DNA of 64,000 nucleotides from Beroe forskalii. Taxonomy: Eukaryota; Ctenophora; Nuda; Beroida; Beroidae. Position numbers and translations under genes: made by a program. Shown one piece after another: positions 1 through 7,552 of the stretch. The stretch is taken from NCBI GenBank assembly GCA_011033025.1, contig WFMF01000015.1, forward strand, positions 496,001 through 560,000, given 5' to 3'. The notes under the pieces were generated by a model, which made no database searches, was not told where the DNA came from, and worked only from the letters and a program-made list of their open reading frames with translations. Each line of letters opens with the position of its first letter. The first letter of the stretch is position 1.

Positions 1-96
1 TACGCCTGGAGCCACCGGGCTGGGGACTGCTAGAGGCTTGGCAGGCGCTAATCCGAAACTGTTCTTATTGAACTGGATCGCAAACCCGCTCATGCC
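1..96 (-). CDS. AP1B1/AP2B1: AP-1/AP-2 beta adaptin, ear-domain exon (partial, runs off the window)
   Basis: Most 3' of four adaptin exons on the minus strand. Translation gives GMSGFAIQFNKNSFGLAP and continues to the window edge, matching the early beta strands of the beta-adaptin ear, which binds clathrin and accessory proteins. The acceptor chosen is cccaacctcag, because joining at phase 0 to the upstream exon (ending ATG ATG) restores the usual spacing between the NITNKS block and FAIQFNK. An acceptor 15 bases earlier is also possible. The rest of the ear lies outside the window. Confidence 0.85.
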
Positions 97-274
97 CTGA
101 GGTTGGGGGAGCTGAATAAAATTAGTAACAAATCGTGTTGAGGCTGCTTCAATGAAATAGTGGCAAAATAATTAACAGAGTTACAGAGTGTCAGGTTTAA
201 CTTTAACCTCACAGCAGACTTTTCAATGAAGTAATTTCTGAAAAAACAGAAACCAGAAGACACTCCAATATTAC

Positions 275-487
275 CATCATCGACTTGTTAGTGATGTTGA
301 TATCCATGAATATCGCCTTGTTCCTGCGTGCGAACGTGGCAGACACCTCCAGACCCTTAGCCTTCTGAGCTGTGAGAATAACTTGGTGCGGGGGCACGAA
401 GTTGGTGGGGGTTGCCAGAGAGAAGAGGTCCATCGCAGGGTTGGGAGGGGGAGCAGCCGCCATCGCTGGTGGGGGTGCGCCCCCGAG
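275..487 (-). CDS. AP1B1/AP2B1: AP-1/AP-2 beta adaptin, hinge and ear-start exon
   Basis: 213-base exon, phase 0 at both ends, with acceptor cttcccctcag and donor ATG|gtaata. It encodes a Gly/Ala/Pro-rich hinge (LGGAPPPAMAAAPPP), then MDLFSLA and the ear start AKGLEVSATFARRNKAIF followed by MDINITNKSMM. The AKGLE-x-x-x-T-F and NITNK blocks are characteristic of beta1/beta2 adaptins of the AP-1 and AP-2 clathrin adaptor complexes. The ear/appendage recruits clathrin and endocytic partners at the trans-Golgi or plasma membrane. Many invertebrates have one beta subunit for both complexes; this fragment cannot separate AP-1 from AP-2. Confidence 0.9.
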
Positions 488-668
488 CTGAGGGGAAGAG
501 TGGGGGTTAGGATCAATCTTAGATAGACTCGTGCGAACTCTTGTGTGGGGTTAAGGGTTTGTCTTTCAGTCTGCCCTAATACAACTTTTTAATCAAGCAG
601 TCTGTCGGCGAATGTACCAGTATGGCAGCAAATATTTCAGAAACAGGCAAAGATTTCAACCAACTCAC

Positions 669-871
669 ATCCATTCCCCCGAATATATCCCCGAGCAGAT
701 CTGCCACAGGTTGCTGATTGTTGGTGTTGTTAGCGTTATTAACGGGCGGGGCAGCAGGGGTGGGGGCCGGGTAGTCTAGACTGAGCAGGTCCCCAATGAG
801 CAGGTCACCCCCGCCAACTTCCTCCTGAGGTGCGCCAGTCTCGTCTGCCTCGTTGTAGATGCGATCATCTT
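669..871 (-). CDS. AP1B1/AP2B1: AP-1/AP-2 beta adaptin, hinge exon
   Basis: 203-base exon, acceptor ttggagtag, donor GAT|gtgagt, phase 1 in and phase 0 out. It encodes the acidic flexible hinge: EDDRIYNEADETGAPQEE, then DLLIGDLLSLDYPAPTP, an Asn/Gln stretch and DLLGDIFGGMD. The repeated DLL-G-D(L/I) motif is the hinge signature that follows the trunk in beta adaptins. LLSLD at its core is a clathrin-box-like motif (L-phi-x-phi-D/E). Phase 1 entry agrees with the upstream exon ending after GAG G. Confidence 0.88.
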
Positions 872-1216
872 CTACTCCAATGTGCGGAAGGGGGGTTAAG
901 GGTTGCTCAAAACCAGGGGTGTCGTTTTTTGACACCCCCGAGGGGAGGGGGTTAGAGGTTTAACGGGAGAGTCATTTCCTTATCATAGAATGGTTTGTTG
1001 ATCGTGTTGACAATTGAGTTGTTCATCCCAGATAAACCTTTCCGAGCCAAACGCAACTGCGTCTGGTATCACGTGACTTAGAGTGGGCCACCGATGGCAT
1101 CATCACACTACAACATAATATCCGATCTGAACCGATGACTAACATGTGCGGATCTGTTTCGGCAGTAGTCTCAGTAGCAGTCCTAGCAGCTTGTATCTTC
1201 CGTACCGGCACTCTAC

Positions 1217-1349
1217 CCTCCACAAATGCAGAAGGTGGCTTGTGGTAGACACTAGCAAGAGAGGAGATGTGACAGATTAGCTCATCCAGAAGGGTAGGCT
1301 CGATCAGGTCAGTCTCCTCAGAGATTAGCGGCTTCTCAGCTAGCACTAC
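1217..1349 (-). CDS. AP1B1/AP2B1: AP-1/AP-2 beta adaptin, end-of-trunk exon
   Basis: 133-base exon, acceptor atttacag, donor GAGG|gtagag, phase 0 in and phase 1 out. It encodes [18 protein letters not shown] and [20 protein letters not shown] then PSAFVE, the nearly invariant C-terminal end of the beta-adaptin trunk. This is the most 5' adaptin exon found. The several hundred residues of trunk that should precede it are not visible anywhere in the window, where a DIRS element and a plus-strand gene follow instead. They may lie beyond the window across very long introns, or this copy may be truncated. Confidence 0.92.
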
Positions 1350-1540
1350 CTGTAAATGGGGTGTAAACTATGCTGCTGTAAGCAATTGAAGTGGACACAT
1401 CGCTATGTTGAATCAATTCATCGTCACGAAATCACATGACTATTTTAACCAAGGCCATGTGACAAAAAACGGACAATTGGCACTAAAATGGGGCAGCGGG
1501 GTGCGTGATCATTCCACCTCGTGTCAGCTCACAAGAGCTG

Positions 1541-1615
1541 AGATTGCCGATCCGGGCAATCTGCCATGGCATTTTTAAAAAATTAGATATAAATACCTAA
1601 CTATTTTTAAAAATA
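1541..1615 (+). repeat. DIRS left inverted terminal repeat, outer part
   Basis: Begins gagattgccgatccgggcaa and runs to an AT-rich segment ending aaaaata. It matches the reverse complement of 7480-7552. The left repeat resumes at 2385 after the nested MITE. Confidence 0.9.
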
Positions 1616-2382
1616 CCTTAGTGGTAGAAATTATGATGTGTACTTATTATGACGAATGAAATTATGATCGGTACTAATTATGATGAAAAAATTTTGGGAT
1701 AAAAACAACCCTTTTTGTTGAACAACCAGTGGAATGAAATTTCATTATTTTTGAACGATTTTATCCGGCCCTTTGAACCAATATTGTCCAAAATCCTCCA
1801 AAATTTGGTCACAAATCATGAAATAAGCTTTGGTGCCAGCTATTTTCAGACAAAATCATTTCTTTTAGCATAATTCACATCCATAATTGTGGTGATTGGG
1901 AAGTTAATGTTATGTGAATATTATGCCTGCACATTCGCATATTGTTTTTCGACCAATGTTGTATGTGTTTTCATTTTGGATCAAATGTAAACTTGGTCTT
2001 TGATAAGGTCTGGCAGCAAGGTAGCCTATTCGGAGGTTAGGGCCTTGCTTATAGGCATCTGTTTATCAACTAAGTTGAGTGAAACTCCGTTATTTATGGC
2101 AACTTCATGATATAATAGCACCGAAACCTTCGATTTTGAAAATTTTGTTGATTGAAGTTGTATTACAAAGATGTGAAAAGGGCCTTAGAGTTAACATGGT
2201 CATTCTGGTTGTTTCAACATGTTTTCTAAGTGTAAATCAGGCCCATAGACAAATTTTGAGAAAGTGGGTACAAATTATGATGTGTAGAAATTATGATGTG
2301 TAGAATTTATGATGTGTACTTATTATGATCATTTTGCGAAAATAATCATAATTAGTACGCATCATAATTTCTACCACTAAGG
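1616..2382. mobile_element. Tc1/mariner-type MITE nested in the DIRS left repeat (767 bp)
   Basis: Terminal inverted repeat CCTTAGTGGTAGAAATTATG at the left, with its reverse complement at the right end. It is flanked by TA on both sides (1614-1615 and 2383-2384). The intact right DIRS repeat shows the pre-insertion sequence aaaaatagatactg, so this is a TA target duplication. The sub-terminal regions repeat 'attatgatgtgta'. No transposase is visible, so it is non-autonomous. Confidence 0.92.
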
Positions 2383-2384
2383 TA

Positions 2385-2509
2385 GATACTGTAGAAGTGT
2401 AGAGCGGACGTGATGGGTCCCCGGATGTTGGGGCGTATCGCTATGCGGCTTGGCAGCGATCCAGGCAGCTGTAAATCGAACCCCGGATCACGATCTAATC
2501 AGTTCTTTG
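2385..2509 (+). repeat. DIRS left inverted terminal repeat, inner part
   Basis: Continues the left repeat after the MITE, from gatactgtagaagtgtagag to cagttctttg, and is the reverse complement of 7354-7479. Between 2510 and 2762 lies the leader of the element, with no gene visible. Confidence 0.88.
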
Positions 2510-2762
2510 TTTGCCACGTGCGTTCTGTCATGGCTTCTGATATCTATTCGCTGTCCGTCAGTAGCACCGAAACTTGAAATTTTTATACAATTTCTATTGT
2601 CAAATTTCCCAATGACTCAATTTTCTCCTATTTGTTAACTTTAAGTGCATAATTCAAACTCAATACAAGGGTTACCTATAGTGCATGACACGAGTGTCAT
2701 ATTTCTAACAATAGGCGGTTTTTCCACTTCCTAATATTTCTTTTCAGTATCTGATCCGTACC

Positions 2763-5700
2763 ATGACTGACCTAGATATGACTAACCCTGATCCTCCACC
2801 CCCTCCACCCTTGTCACCACCACCTCCTGATCCTACGCCCCTTGTATCCTTCATCAGGGCTGAGCCTGACAAGCCAGAACTTCCTCCAGAACTTCTGTCA
2901 CACTTCTCTTTCCAGGAGAAAGAGAAACTTGATCAATACTTCTTGGAATGGCCCCCTATGTGGAAGGCCCCAGCACTCCCCTCGTGGGGTAATAGGATGA
3001 TGGGGAGCAACAGAGACGTTGAGTCCATGATGATGAGTTCATCTTCACGGTTGGGACTAGCCTTAGGTCCACTAACGCAACTGGCGTCTGAGTTACCGGG
3101 GGACCCTCGTATAACATTAGTTAGCCTGGCTATATGCCAATCCCTAACTCAGCAGACTTACCTCAGGCGCTTGAACTTCCTTCAGTCTCTGTGGGGGTAC
3201 TCTTCAACCCCTGAGATCAAGAGGATTCTCAAAAGCGTTACTCTTGCACCCGCTGAGGATGTGCTCCTGCCACCAAACTTTGCAGAGATGTGTAAAGAGG
3301 TGACGAAACCACCTCCAGCTCCCTGGTCTCCATCCCGCCTACCATCCTATCGCCGGCCATCCTATCCTGAACCACCCCACCGCCGCCCATCCAACTCCTA
3401 TTCGGGACCCGGACAGCCACACACACCTTACTACCGGAGAAGGTCAGTCCCCTTATATCACCCTTATATGGGTAATAAGTCTTCCCACATATCAAGGGGA
3501 AATGATTCAAAATCATTATCTTATAGATCTAATAGTAATATTACCACTGGGTTGGGGTCAAATCAAATTATGAAGGGAAAAGTTAAGTCTATTCAAAATT
3601 CTAACATATATTGTACCAATTCATCAACTAATAATTTTTCCATCGCTGCTCCACAAACAGTGAGAGATGATTGTGCTCCACATAAAGTGAGAGATGATTG
3701 TGCTCCACAAACAGTGAGAGATTATTGTGCTCCACAAACAGTGAGAAATTATTGTGCTCCACAAACAGTGAGAGATTATTGTGCTCCACAAACAGTGAGA
3801 GATTATTGTGCTCCACAAACAGTGAGAGATGATTGTGCTCCACATAAAGTGAGAGATGATTGTGCTCCACATAAAGTGAGAGATTATTGTGCTCCACAAA
3901 CAGTGGGTAGTTCACCAAGTAGTATCCTAGCTAAGTCTGGTCAGTTTTTTCGGAACGTGGCCCCATACGGGGCAATTCCTAGAATCTTGGCACCAATTAA
4001 CTCAGGACCGACAAGTTTTAGCATGGGTCGAAGGGATCTCGTTACAACTCATGTCCGAACCTCCAAAAGCTCAGGAAGTAGTTTACCATCTGAAGGGGGA
4101 TCAAGAAGCTCAGATGAACGAACTTCTAACAGATCTCATGAATCAGGAAATCATAGTTCCATGCAGCTCACCAAAAGTACTGTCCGGTCTATTTGTACGA
4201 CCCAAACCGGACGGAAAATTCAGGCTGATAATCGACTTGTCCCCCCTAAATCAATATCTACACAAGGAACATTTCAAAATGGAAAACTTACAAGTAGCCC
4301 TGGACCTATTGGAGGAAGGAGACTTCATGTGCAAAGTAGACCTGAAGAATGCGTACTACAGTATTCCAATAGCTCAGGAACACCAACCATACCTAGCATT
4401 CATATGGAAAAACAAAGCATGGATGTTCACACGCCTTTGTTTCGGCTTGAGCCCAGCACCTCGAATCTTCACGAAGGTTATGAAACCCATCCTGAGAGCA
4501 ATACGAAAACGGGGTGGGAAGATTGTTGGATATATCGACGACTTCTGGGTCTGCCACTCAATGAAGGAAAAGTGCAAGCAGATAACTTTGCAGCTCGTAG
4601 AACTCTTAGAAGAACTGGGTTTCACCGTGAATCGGTCGAAAAGTATAACAGAACCCGTGAAAATGATAACATTTCTGGGAATGGAAATCAACTCAGACGA
4701 AATGACGGTGATGCTTCCTCAGGACAAAAAGGAAAAGCTGATCCTGTTGATTCGCAACATGCTCGTGAAGAGACAAACGTCCACACTGAGCATGGCCAGT
4801 CTATTGGGCAAACTAGAAGCACTGAAACCAGCATTTGCAATGACCCCTCTATACTACAGAACCCTGCAACGCTGGCACATCAGAAAAACAGCACACCAAC
4901 CACCATCACCAATTCCAATAGATCTACAGGACGATCAGCTGCAGGAGTTGATGTTTTGGAACAAACTCCTTCCAAGACTCAAACCCCAGAAAATAATAGA
5001 GTACGGGGGAACTGCTTGCCGCCTCCAAACGGATGCAAGCATGTCGGGCTGGGGAGCAAAGCTCGACGAGAATGTCACTTTCGGGAAATGGTCTTCGGAG
5101 GAGACATCCCTTCACATAAACGAGCTAGAATTGCTGGGAATACTCCGAGGACTTCAGCAGTTTTCCCCATTGTTGGTGAACAAAACGGTAATAATCTGTG
5201 GAGACAACATCACCAGCCTTGCTTACATTCGCAAGAAAGGGGGCACACGAAATCAGCTCCTAAACAACCTCACAATTCAAGTGTGGGAGTTAGCACAGCT
5301 GCACAATATCCACTTGGAAGTGGAACACATTCCTGGGGAGATCAACCAGGAAGCGGACCACCTCTCACGCATGTTCCAACACAACTGGACAGAAAGCACA
5401 GAATGGAGACTTTGCAAATCTCAATTCATGTATATAAACAAAACGTTGGGTCCACTGCAACGGGATCTATTTGCCAGCCCCTGGAATGCACAATTGGACA
5501 ACTTTTTTTCGTGGAAAGTGCCACACTATCAAATGAATGCATTCCACTCCAGGTGGATGGACGGAGATTACGCCTTCCCACCATTTTCACTAGTGACCAA
5601 GGTGTTACGGAAAGTGAAAAGAGATGGTTGCAAATTGATCTTGATTGCCCCGAATTGGGACACGCAGAATTGGTACCCAATCCTTCAGGAAATGCTGTAC

Positions 5701-6755
5701 AAAAAACCAATACCACTTCTTATGAGCAAGGATATTCTGCTAGATCAGAAGAACAATCCCCATCCTTTAGGGGTGACACTTCAATTGACGGCTTGGCCTG
5801 TCTCCGGCAACGCCTCTGTAAGGAGGGGTTATCAAACGAGGCAGCAGAAACGCTCAGTGATACATGGGCGAAATCCACACAAAGCAGTTATCAACAAGCC
5901 TGGAAAAAGTGGGCCGAGTTCTGCATGACTAATCAGTTCGACCCAAACCCATCAGAACCCAACATCATACACATTGTTGAATTTTTGACTAGTGAAATCA
6001 GGAGAGGAGTAGGCTATTCACAAATAGCAAAATATAAGAGTGCGTTATCAGCCATTCTCCCAACAGTAGGCCACATCCCAGTGGGAGATCACCCGATTTT
6101 GAAAAAAGTCGGGAAGGCAGCCTTCCGGATCAAGCCTCCCAGATCTAAATATGTTTACACTTGGAACATCGATTCCGTCCTGAAAGTATGGGACATTCCA
6201 AATAAGGATTTATCCCTTATGAACTTGTCACTCAAGACATATTTTCTTTTAAGAGTTGCGTCATTGGGTAGAGACGCAGATATGAGGAATATCGCAGCGA
6301 ATGATTATTACATGAATAAAGCTAACGATGAACCGATTACGTTCGTAGATTTGCATTTAATTGGCTTGCCAAAACAGCAAAGGTCAGGTTCTCTCAAGCC
6401 TATGAGAATACTAGCCCTGTCAATGGAACACGCGAACCTATGTCCTGTACGAGCCTGGAAAACGTACTTAGAGAAAACAGCTGAAATCCGTCATGAAAGC
6501 ACAAAAGAGCTGTTTATAACCACAACACCACCACATAAAGCAATATCACCAGCCACGAGCAAAAGGTGGATATTGAATTCAATGTCTAAGGGTGGTATAG
6601 ATACAGCAGTTTTCAAATCACATTCACTATGTGGAGCAGCCTCTTCCTCAAGAATGAGGAAGGGAGATTCAGAAAAAGAAATTTTAAAGGGGGGACGATG
6701 GGCACAGGGTTCAACCATGAGAAAGTGGTATATTAGGGAATTGATCCCTGAGTGA
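2763..6755 (+). CDS. DIRS gag-like plus tyrosine recombinase frame (1330 codons, single open frame)
   Basis: One uninterrupted frame from ATG 2763 to TGA 6753. Residues 1-~430 are gag-like: a proline-rich start, a helical region, a Pro/Arg/Tyr-rich basic stretch and a 9-residue tandem repeat (CAPQTVRDY, about 296-381). Residues ~430-1000 merely shadow the RT frame. Residues ~1020-1330 are a tyrosine recombinase: DTWAKSTQSSYQQAWKKW starts the core-binding domain, LLRVASLGRDADM holds the first catalytic Arg (R1164), H1287 opens the H-x-x-R box and MRKWYI holds the nucleophile Y1323. The expected second Arg is Cys (codon 6630-6632), so recombinase activity is doubtful. It may be expressed as two proteins by splicing or recoding. 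Confidence 0.88.
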   Translation: MTDLDMTNPDPPPPPPLSPPPPDPTPLVSFIRAEPDKPELPPELLSHFSFQEKEKLDQYFLEWPPMWKAPALPSWGNRMMGSNRDVESMMMSSSSRLGLALGPLTQLASELPGDPRITLVSLAICQSLTQQTYLRRLNFLQSLWGYSSTPEIKRILKSVTLAPAEDVLLPPNFAEMCKEVTKPPPAPWSPSRLPSYRRPSYPEPPHRRPSNSYSGPGQPHTPYYRRRSVPLYHPYMGNKSSHISRGNDSKSLSYRSNSNITTGLGSNQIMKGKVKSIQNSNIYCTNSSTNNFSIAAPQTVRDDCAPHKVRDDCAPQTVRDYCAPQTVRNYCAPQTVRDYCAPQTVRDYCAPQTVRDDCAPHKVRDDCAPHKVRDYCAPQTVGSSPSSILAKSGQFFRNVAPYGAIPRILAPINSGPTSFSMGRRDLVTTHVRTSKSSGSSLPSEGGSRSSDERTSNRSHESGNHSSMQLTKSTVRSICTTQTGRKIQADNRLVPPKSISTQGTFQNGKLTSSPGPIGGRRLHVQSRPEECVLQYSNSSGTPTIPSIHMEKQSMDVHTPLFRLEPSTSNLHEGYETHPESNTKTGWEDCWIYRRLLGLPLNEGKVQADNFAARRTLRRTGFHRESVEKYNRTRENDNISGNGNQLRRNDGDASSGQKGKADPVDSQHAREETNVHTEHGQSIGQTRSTETSICNDPSILQNPATLAHQKNSTPTTITNSNRSTGRSAAGVDVLEQTPSKTQTPENNRVRGNCLPPPNGCKHVGLGSKARRECHFREMVFGGDIPSHKRARIAGNTPRTSAVFPIVGEQNGNNLWRQHHQPCLHSQERGHTKSAPKQPHNSSVGVSTAAQYPLGSGTHSWGDQPGSGPPLTHVPTQLDRKHRMETLQISIHVYKQNVGSTATGSICQPLECTIGQLFFVESATLSNECIPLQVDGRRLRLPTIFTSDQGVTESEKRWLQIDLDCPELGHAELVPNPSGNAVQKTNTTSYEQGYSARSEEQSPSFRGDTSIDGLACLRQRLCKEGLSNEAAETLSDTWAKSTQSSYQQAWKKWAEFCMTNQFDPNPSEPNIIHIVEFLTSEIRRGVGYSQIAKYKSALSAILPTVGHIPVGDHPILKKVGKAAFRIKPPRSKYVYTWNIDSVLKVWDIPNKDLSLMNLSLKTYFLLRVASLGRDADMRNIAANDYYMNKANDEPITFVDLHLIGLPKQQRSGSLKPMRILALSMEHANLCPVRAWKTYLEKTAEIRHESTKELFITTTPPHKAISPATSKRWILNSMSKGGIDTAVFKSHSLCGAASSSRMRKGDSEKEILKGGRWAQGSTMRKWYIRELIPE
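3648..3906 (+). repeat. 27-bp tandem repeat inside the gag region
   Basis: About 9.6 copies of a 27-bp unit (gctccacaaacagtgagaga plus 7 bases), each encoding one C-A-P-(Q/H)-(T/K)-V-R-(D/N)-(Y/D). Copies differ by few bases, including a cataaa/caaaca variant. Unit length is a multiple of three, so copy-number change keeps the frame. Confidence 0.95.
4051..5928 (+). CDS. DIRS reverse transcriptase - RNase H - methyltransferase-like protein (625 codons)
   Basis: Lies in a different frame (+1) from, and wholly inside, the gag/YR frame. RT motifs: RLIIDLSPLN, FMCKVDLKNAYYSIPI, TRLCFGLSPAPRIF, catalytic YIDD (about residues 161-164) and FLGM. RNase H: LQTDASMSGWGAKL, HINELELLGILRGL, ICGDN and PGEINQEADHLSR (about 325-440). 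From about residue 470, DLFASPWNAQLDNFFSW and AYAFPPFSLV match the region after RNase H in DIRS elements often called methyltransferase-like. Active-site aspartates look intact and no stop interrupts the domains. The real start may be upstream of the first ATG. Confidence 0.92.
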   Translation: MSEPPKAQEVVYHLKGDQEAQMNELLTDLMNQEIIVPCSSPKVLSGLFVRPKPDGKFRLIIDLSPLNQYLHKEHFKMENLQVALDLLEEGDFMCKVDLKNAYYSIPIAQEHQPYLAFIWKNKAWMFTRLCFGLSPAPRIFTKVMKPILRAIRKRGGKIVGYIDDFWVCHSMKEKCKQITLQLVELLEELGFTVNRSKSITEPVKMITFLGMEINSDEMTVMLPQDKKEKLILLIRNMLVKRQTSTLSMASLLGKLEALKPAFAMTPLYYRTLQRWHIRKTAHQPPSPIPIDLQDDQLQELMFWNKLLPRLKPQKIIEYGGTACRLQTDASMSGWGAKLDENVTFGKWSSEETSLHINELELLGILRGLQQFSPLLVNKTVIICGDNITSLAYIRKKGGTRNQLLNNLTIQVWELAQLHNIHLEVEHIPGEINQEADHLSRMFQHNWTESTEWRLCKSQFMYINKTLGPLQRDLFASPWNAQLDNFFSWKVPHYQMNAFHSRWMDGDYAFPPFSLVTKVLRKVKRDGCKLILIAPNWDTQNWYPILQEMLYKKPIPLLMSKDILLDQKNNPHPLGVTLQLTAWPVSGNASVRRGYQTRQQKRSVIHGRNPHKAVINKPGKSGPSSA

Positions 6756-6799
6756 ATTCGTATTATATTACCTCTTGTTCGCTGTAGATTACACCTTTA

Positions 6800-6912
6800 A
6801 AGGAGCTCTTGTGAGCTGACACGAGGTGGAATAGTGGTTTCCCCAAGGCTGCGCCGTTAGGGGAAACCTTTTCCACGGAGTGGAAAGCGAACAAGAGCTG
6901 AGATTCCCACCA
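6800..6912 (+). repeat. DIRS internal complementary region (probable)
   Basis: agctcttgtgagctgacac at about 6807 and the bases after it are the reverse complement of the element's left edge (1512-1540). caagagctgagatt at about 6893 repeats part of that edge in direct orientation. In DIRS1 such a region templates completion of the ends through a circular intermediate. The match to the right edge is weak here. Confidence 0.65.
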
Positions 6913-7353
6913 CTACCCCACCCTAATAAGTGTTTTCATTACTCAGGAGCGGCGGATATTCCAGAGGGGGCAGATCATACGGACGGTCCCGGGGTCGGGG
7001 CCGAGCAGGATTTGGAAGGGCCAGAAGATATTAGTCATCCCTTTTGTAAAACTCTATCAACTCTTTAAAATTGGGTCACATATTACCCGAGTTACGACCT
7101 ATTATACCGATGTTTTATGCATGTGTTACCATTAATGAGTTGCAGCAAGCTATCTCAGACTTATGAAATCGGGCTTTAGCCTATTGTATTTCTTATTTTC
7201 TATTTACCACTTTAATGATTATTACTGAGCTATTGCTTTAGTCATGTAATCGTGACCTTCATTGAGCTTTATGAACTTTTTATATTTCATGTTATTACAC
7301 TGGTTACATTTCAAAACTTTTTATTTCGAAATACGGTCTGCACTTGTTTCTTT

Positions 7354-7552
7354 AAAGAACTGATTAGATCGTGATCCGGGGTTCGATTTACAGCTGCCTG
7401 GATCGCTGCCAAGCCGCATAGCGATACGCCCCAACATCCGGGGACCCATCACGTCCGCTCTACACTTCTACAGTATCTATTTTTAAAAATAGTTAGGTAT
7501 TTATATCTAATTTTTAAAAATGCCATGGCAGATTGCCCGGATCGGCAATCTC
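7354..7552 (+). repeat. DIRS right inverted terminal repeat
   Basis: 199 bp, uninterrupted, reverse complement of 1541-1615 joined to 2385-2509. It preserves the state of the left repeat before the MITE insertion. 6913-7353, between the internal complementary region and this repeat, shows no gene. Confidence 0.92.

Larger units (their letters stand above)
1512..7552 (+). mobile_element. DIRS-like tyrosine-recombinase retroelement, full-length with a nested MITE
   Basis: Terminal inverted repeats of ~200 bp: left arm 1541-1615 plus 2385-2509 (split by a MITE), right arm 7354-7552, nearly identical in reverse complement. A short left extension (1512-1540) is complementary to an internal segment near 6807-6834, as in the internal complementary region of DIRS elements. 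Order: gag-like region, RT/RNase H/methyltransferase-like frame, tyrosine recombinase, internal complementary region, right repeat. There is no target duplication, as expected for recombinase-mediated integration. The frames are intact, but the recombinase carries a damaging substitution. Confidence 0.92.

Noticed and set aside
3624-3918. Two reverse-strand frames with repeated STIISHC or NNLSLFVEH peptides
   Set aside because: Antisense of the 27-bp gag repeat, whose unit length keeps all frames open.
4374-5716. Reverse-strand frames within the DIRS RT
   Set aside because: Shadows of the RT/RNase H coding strand with no domain.
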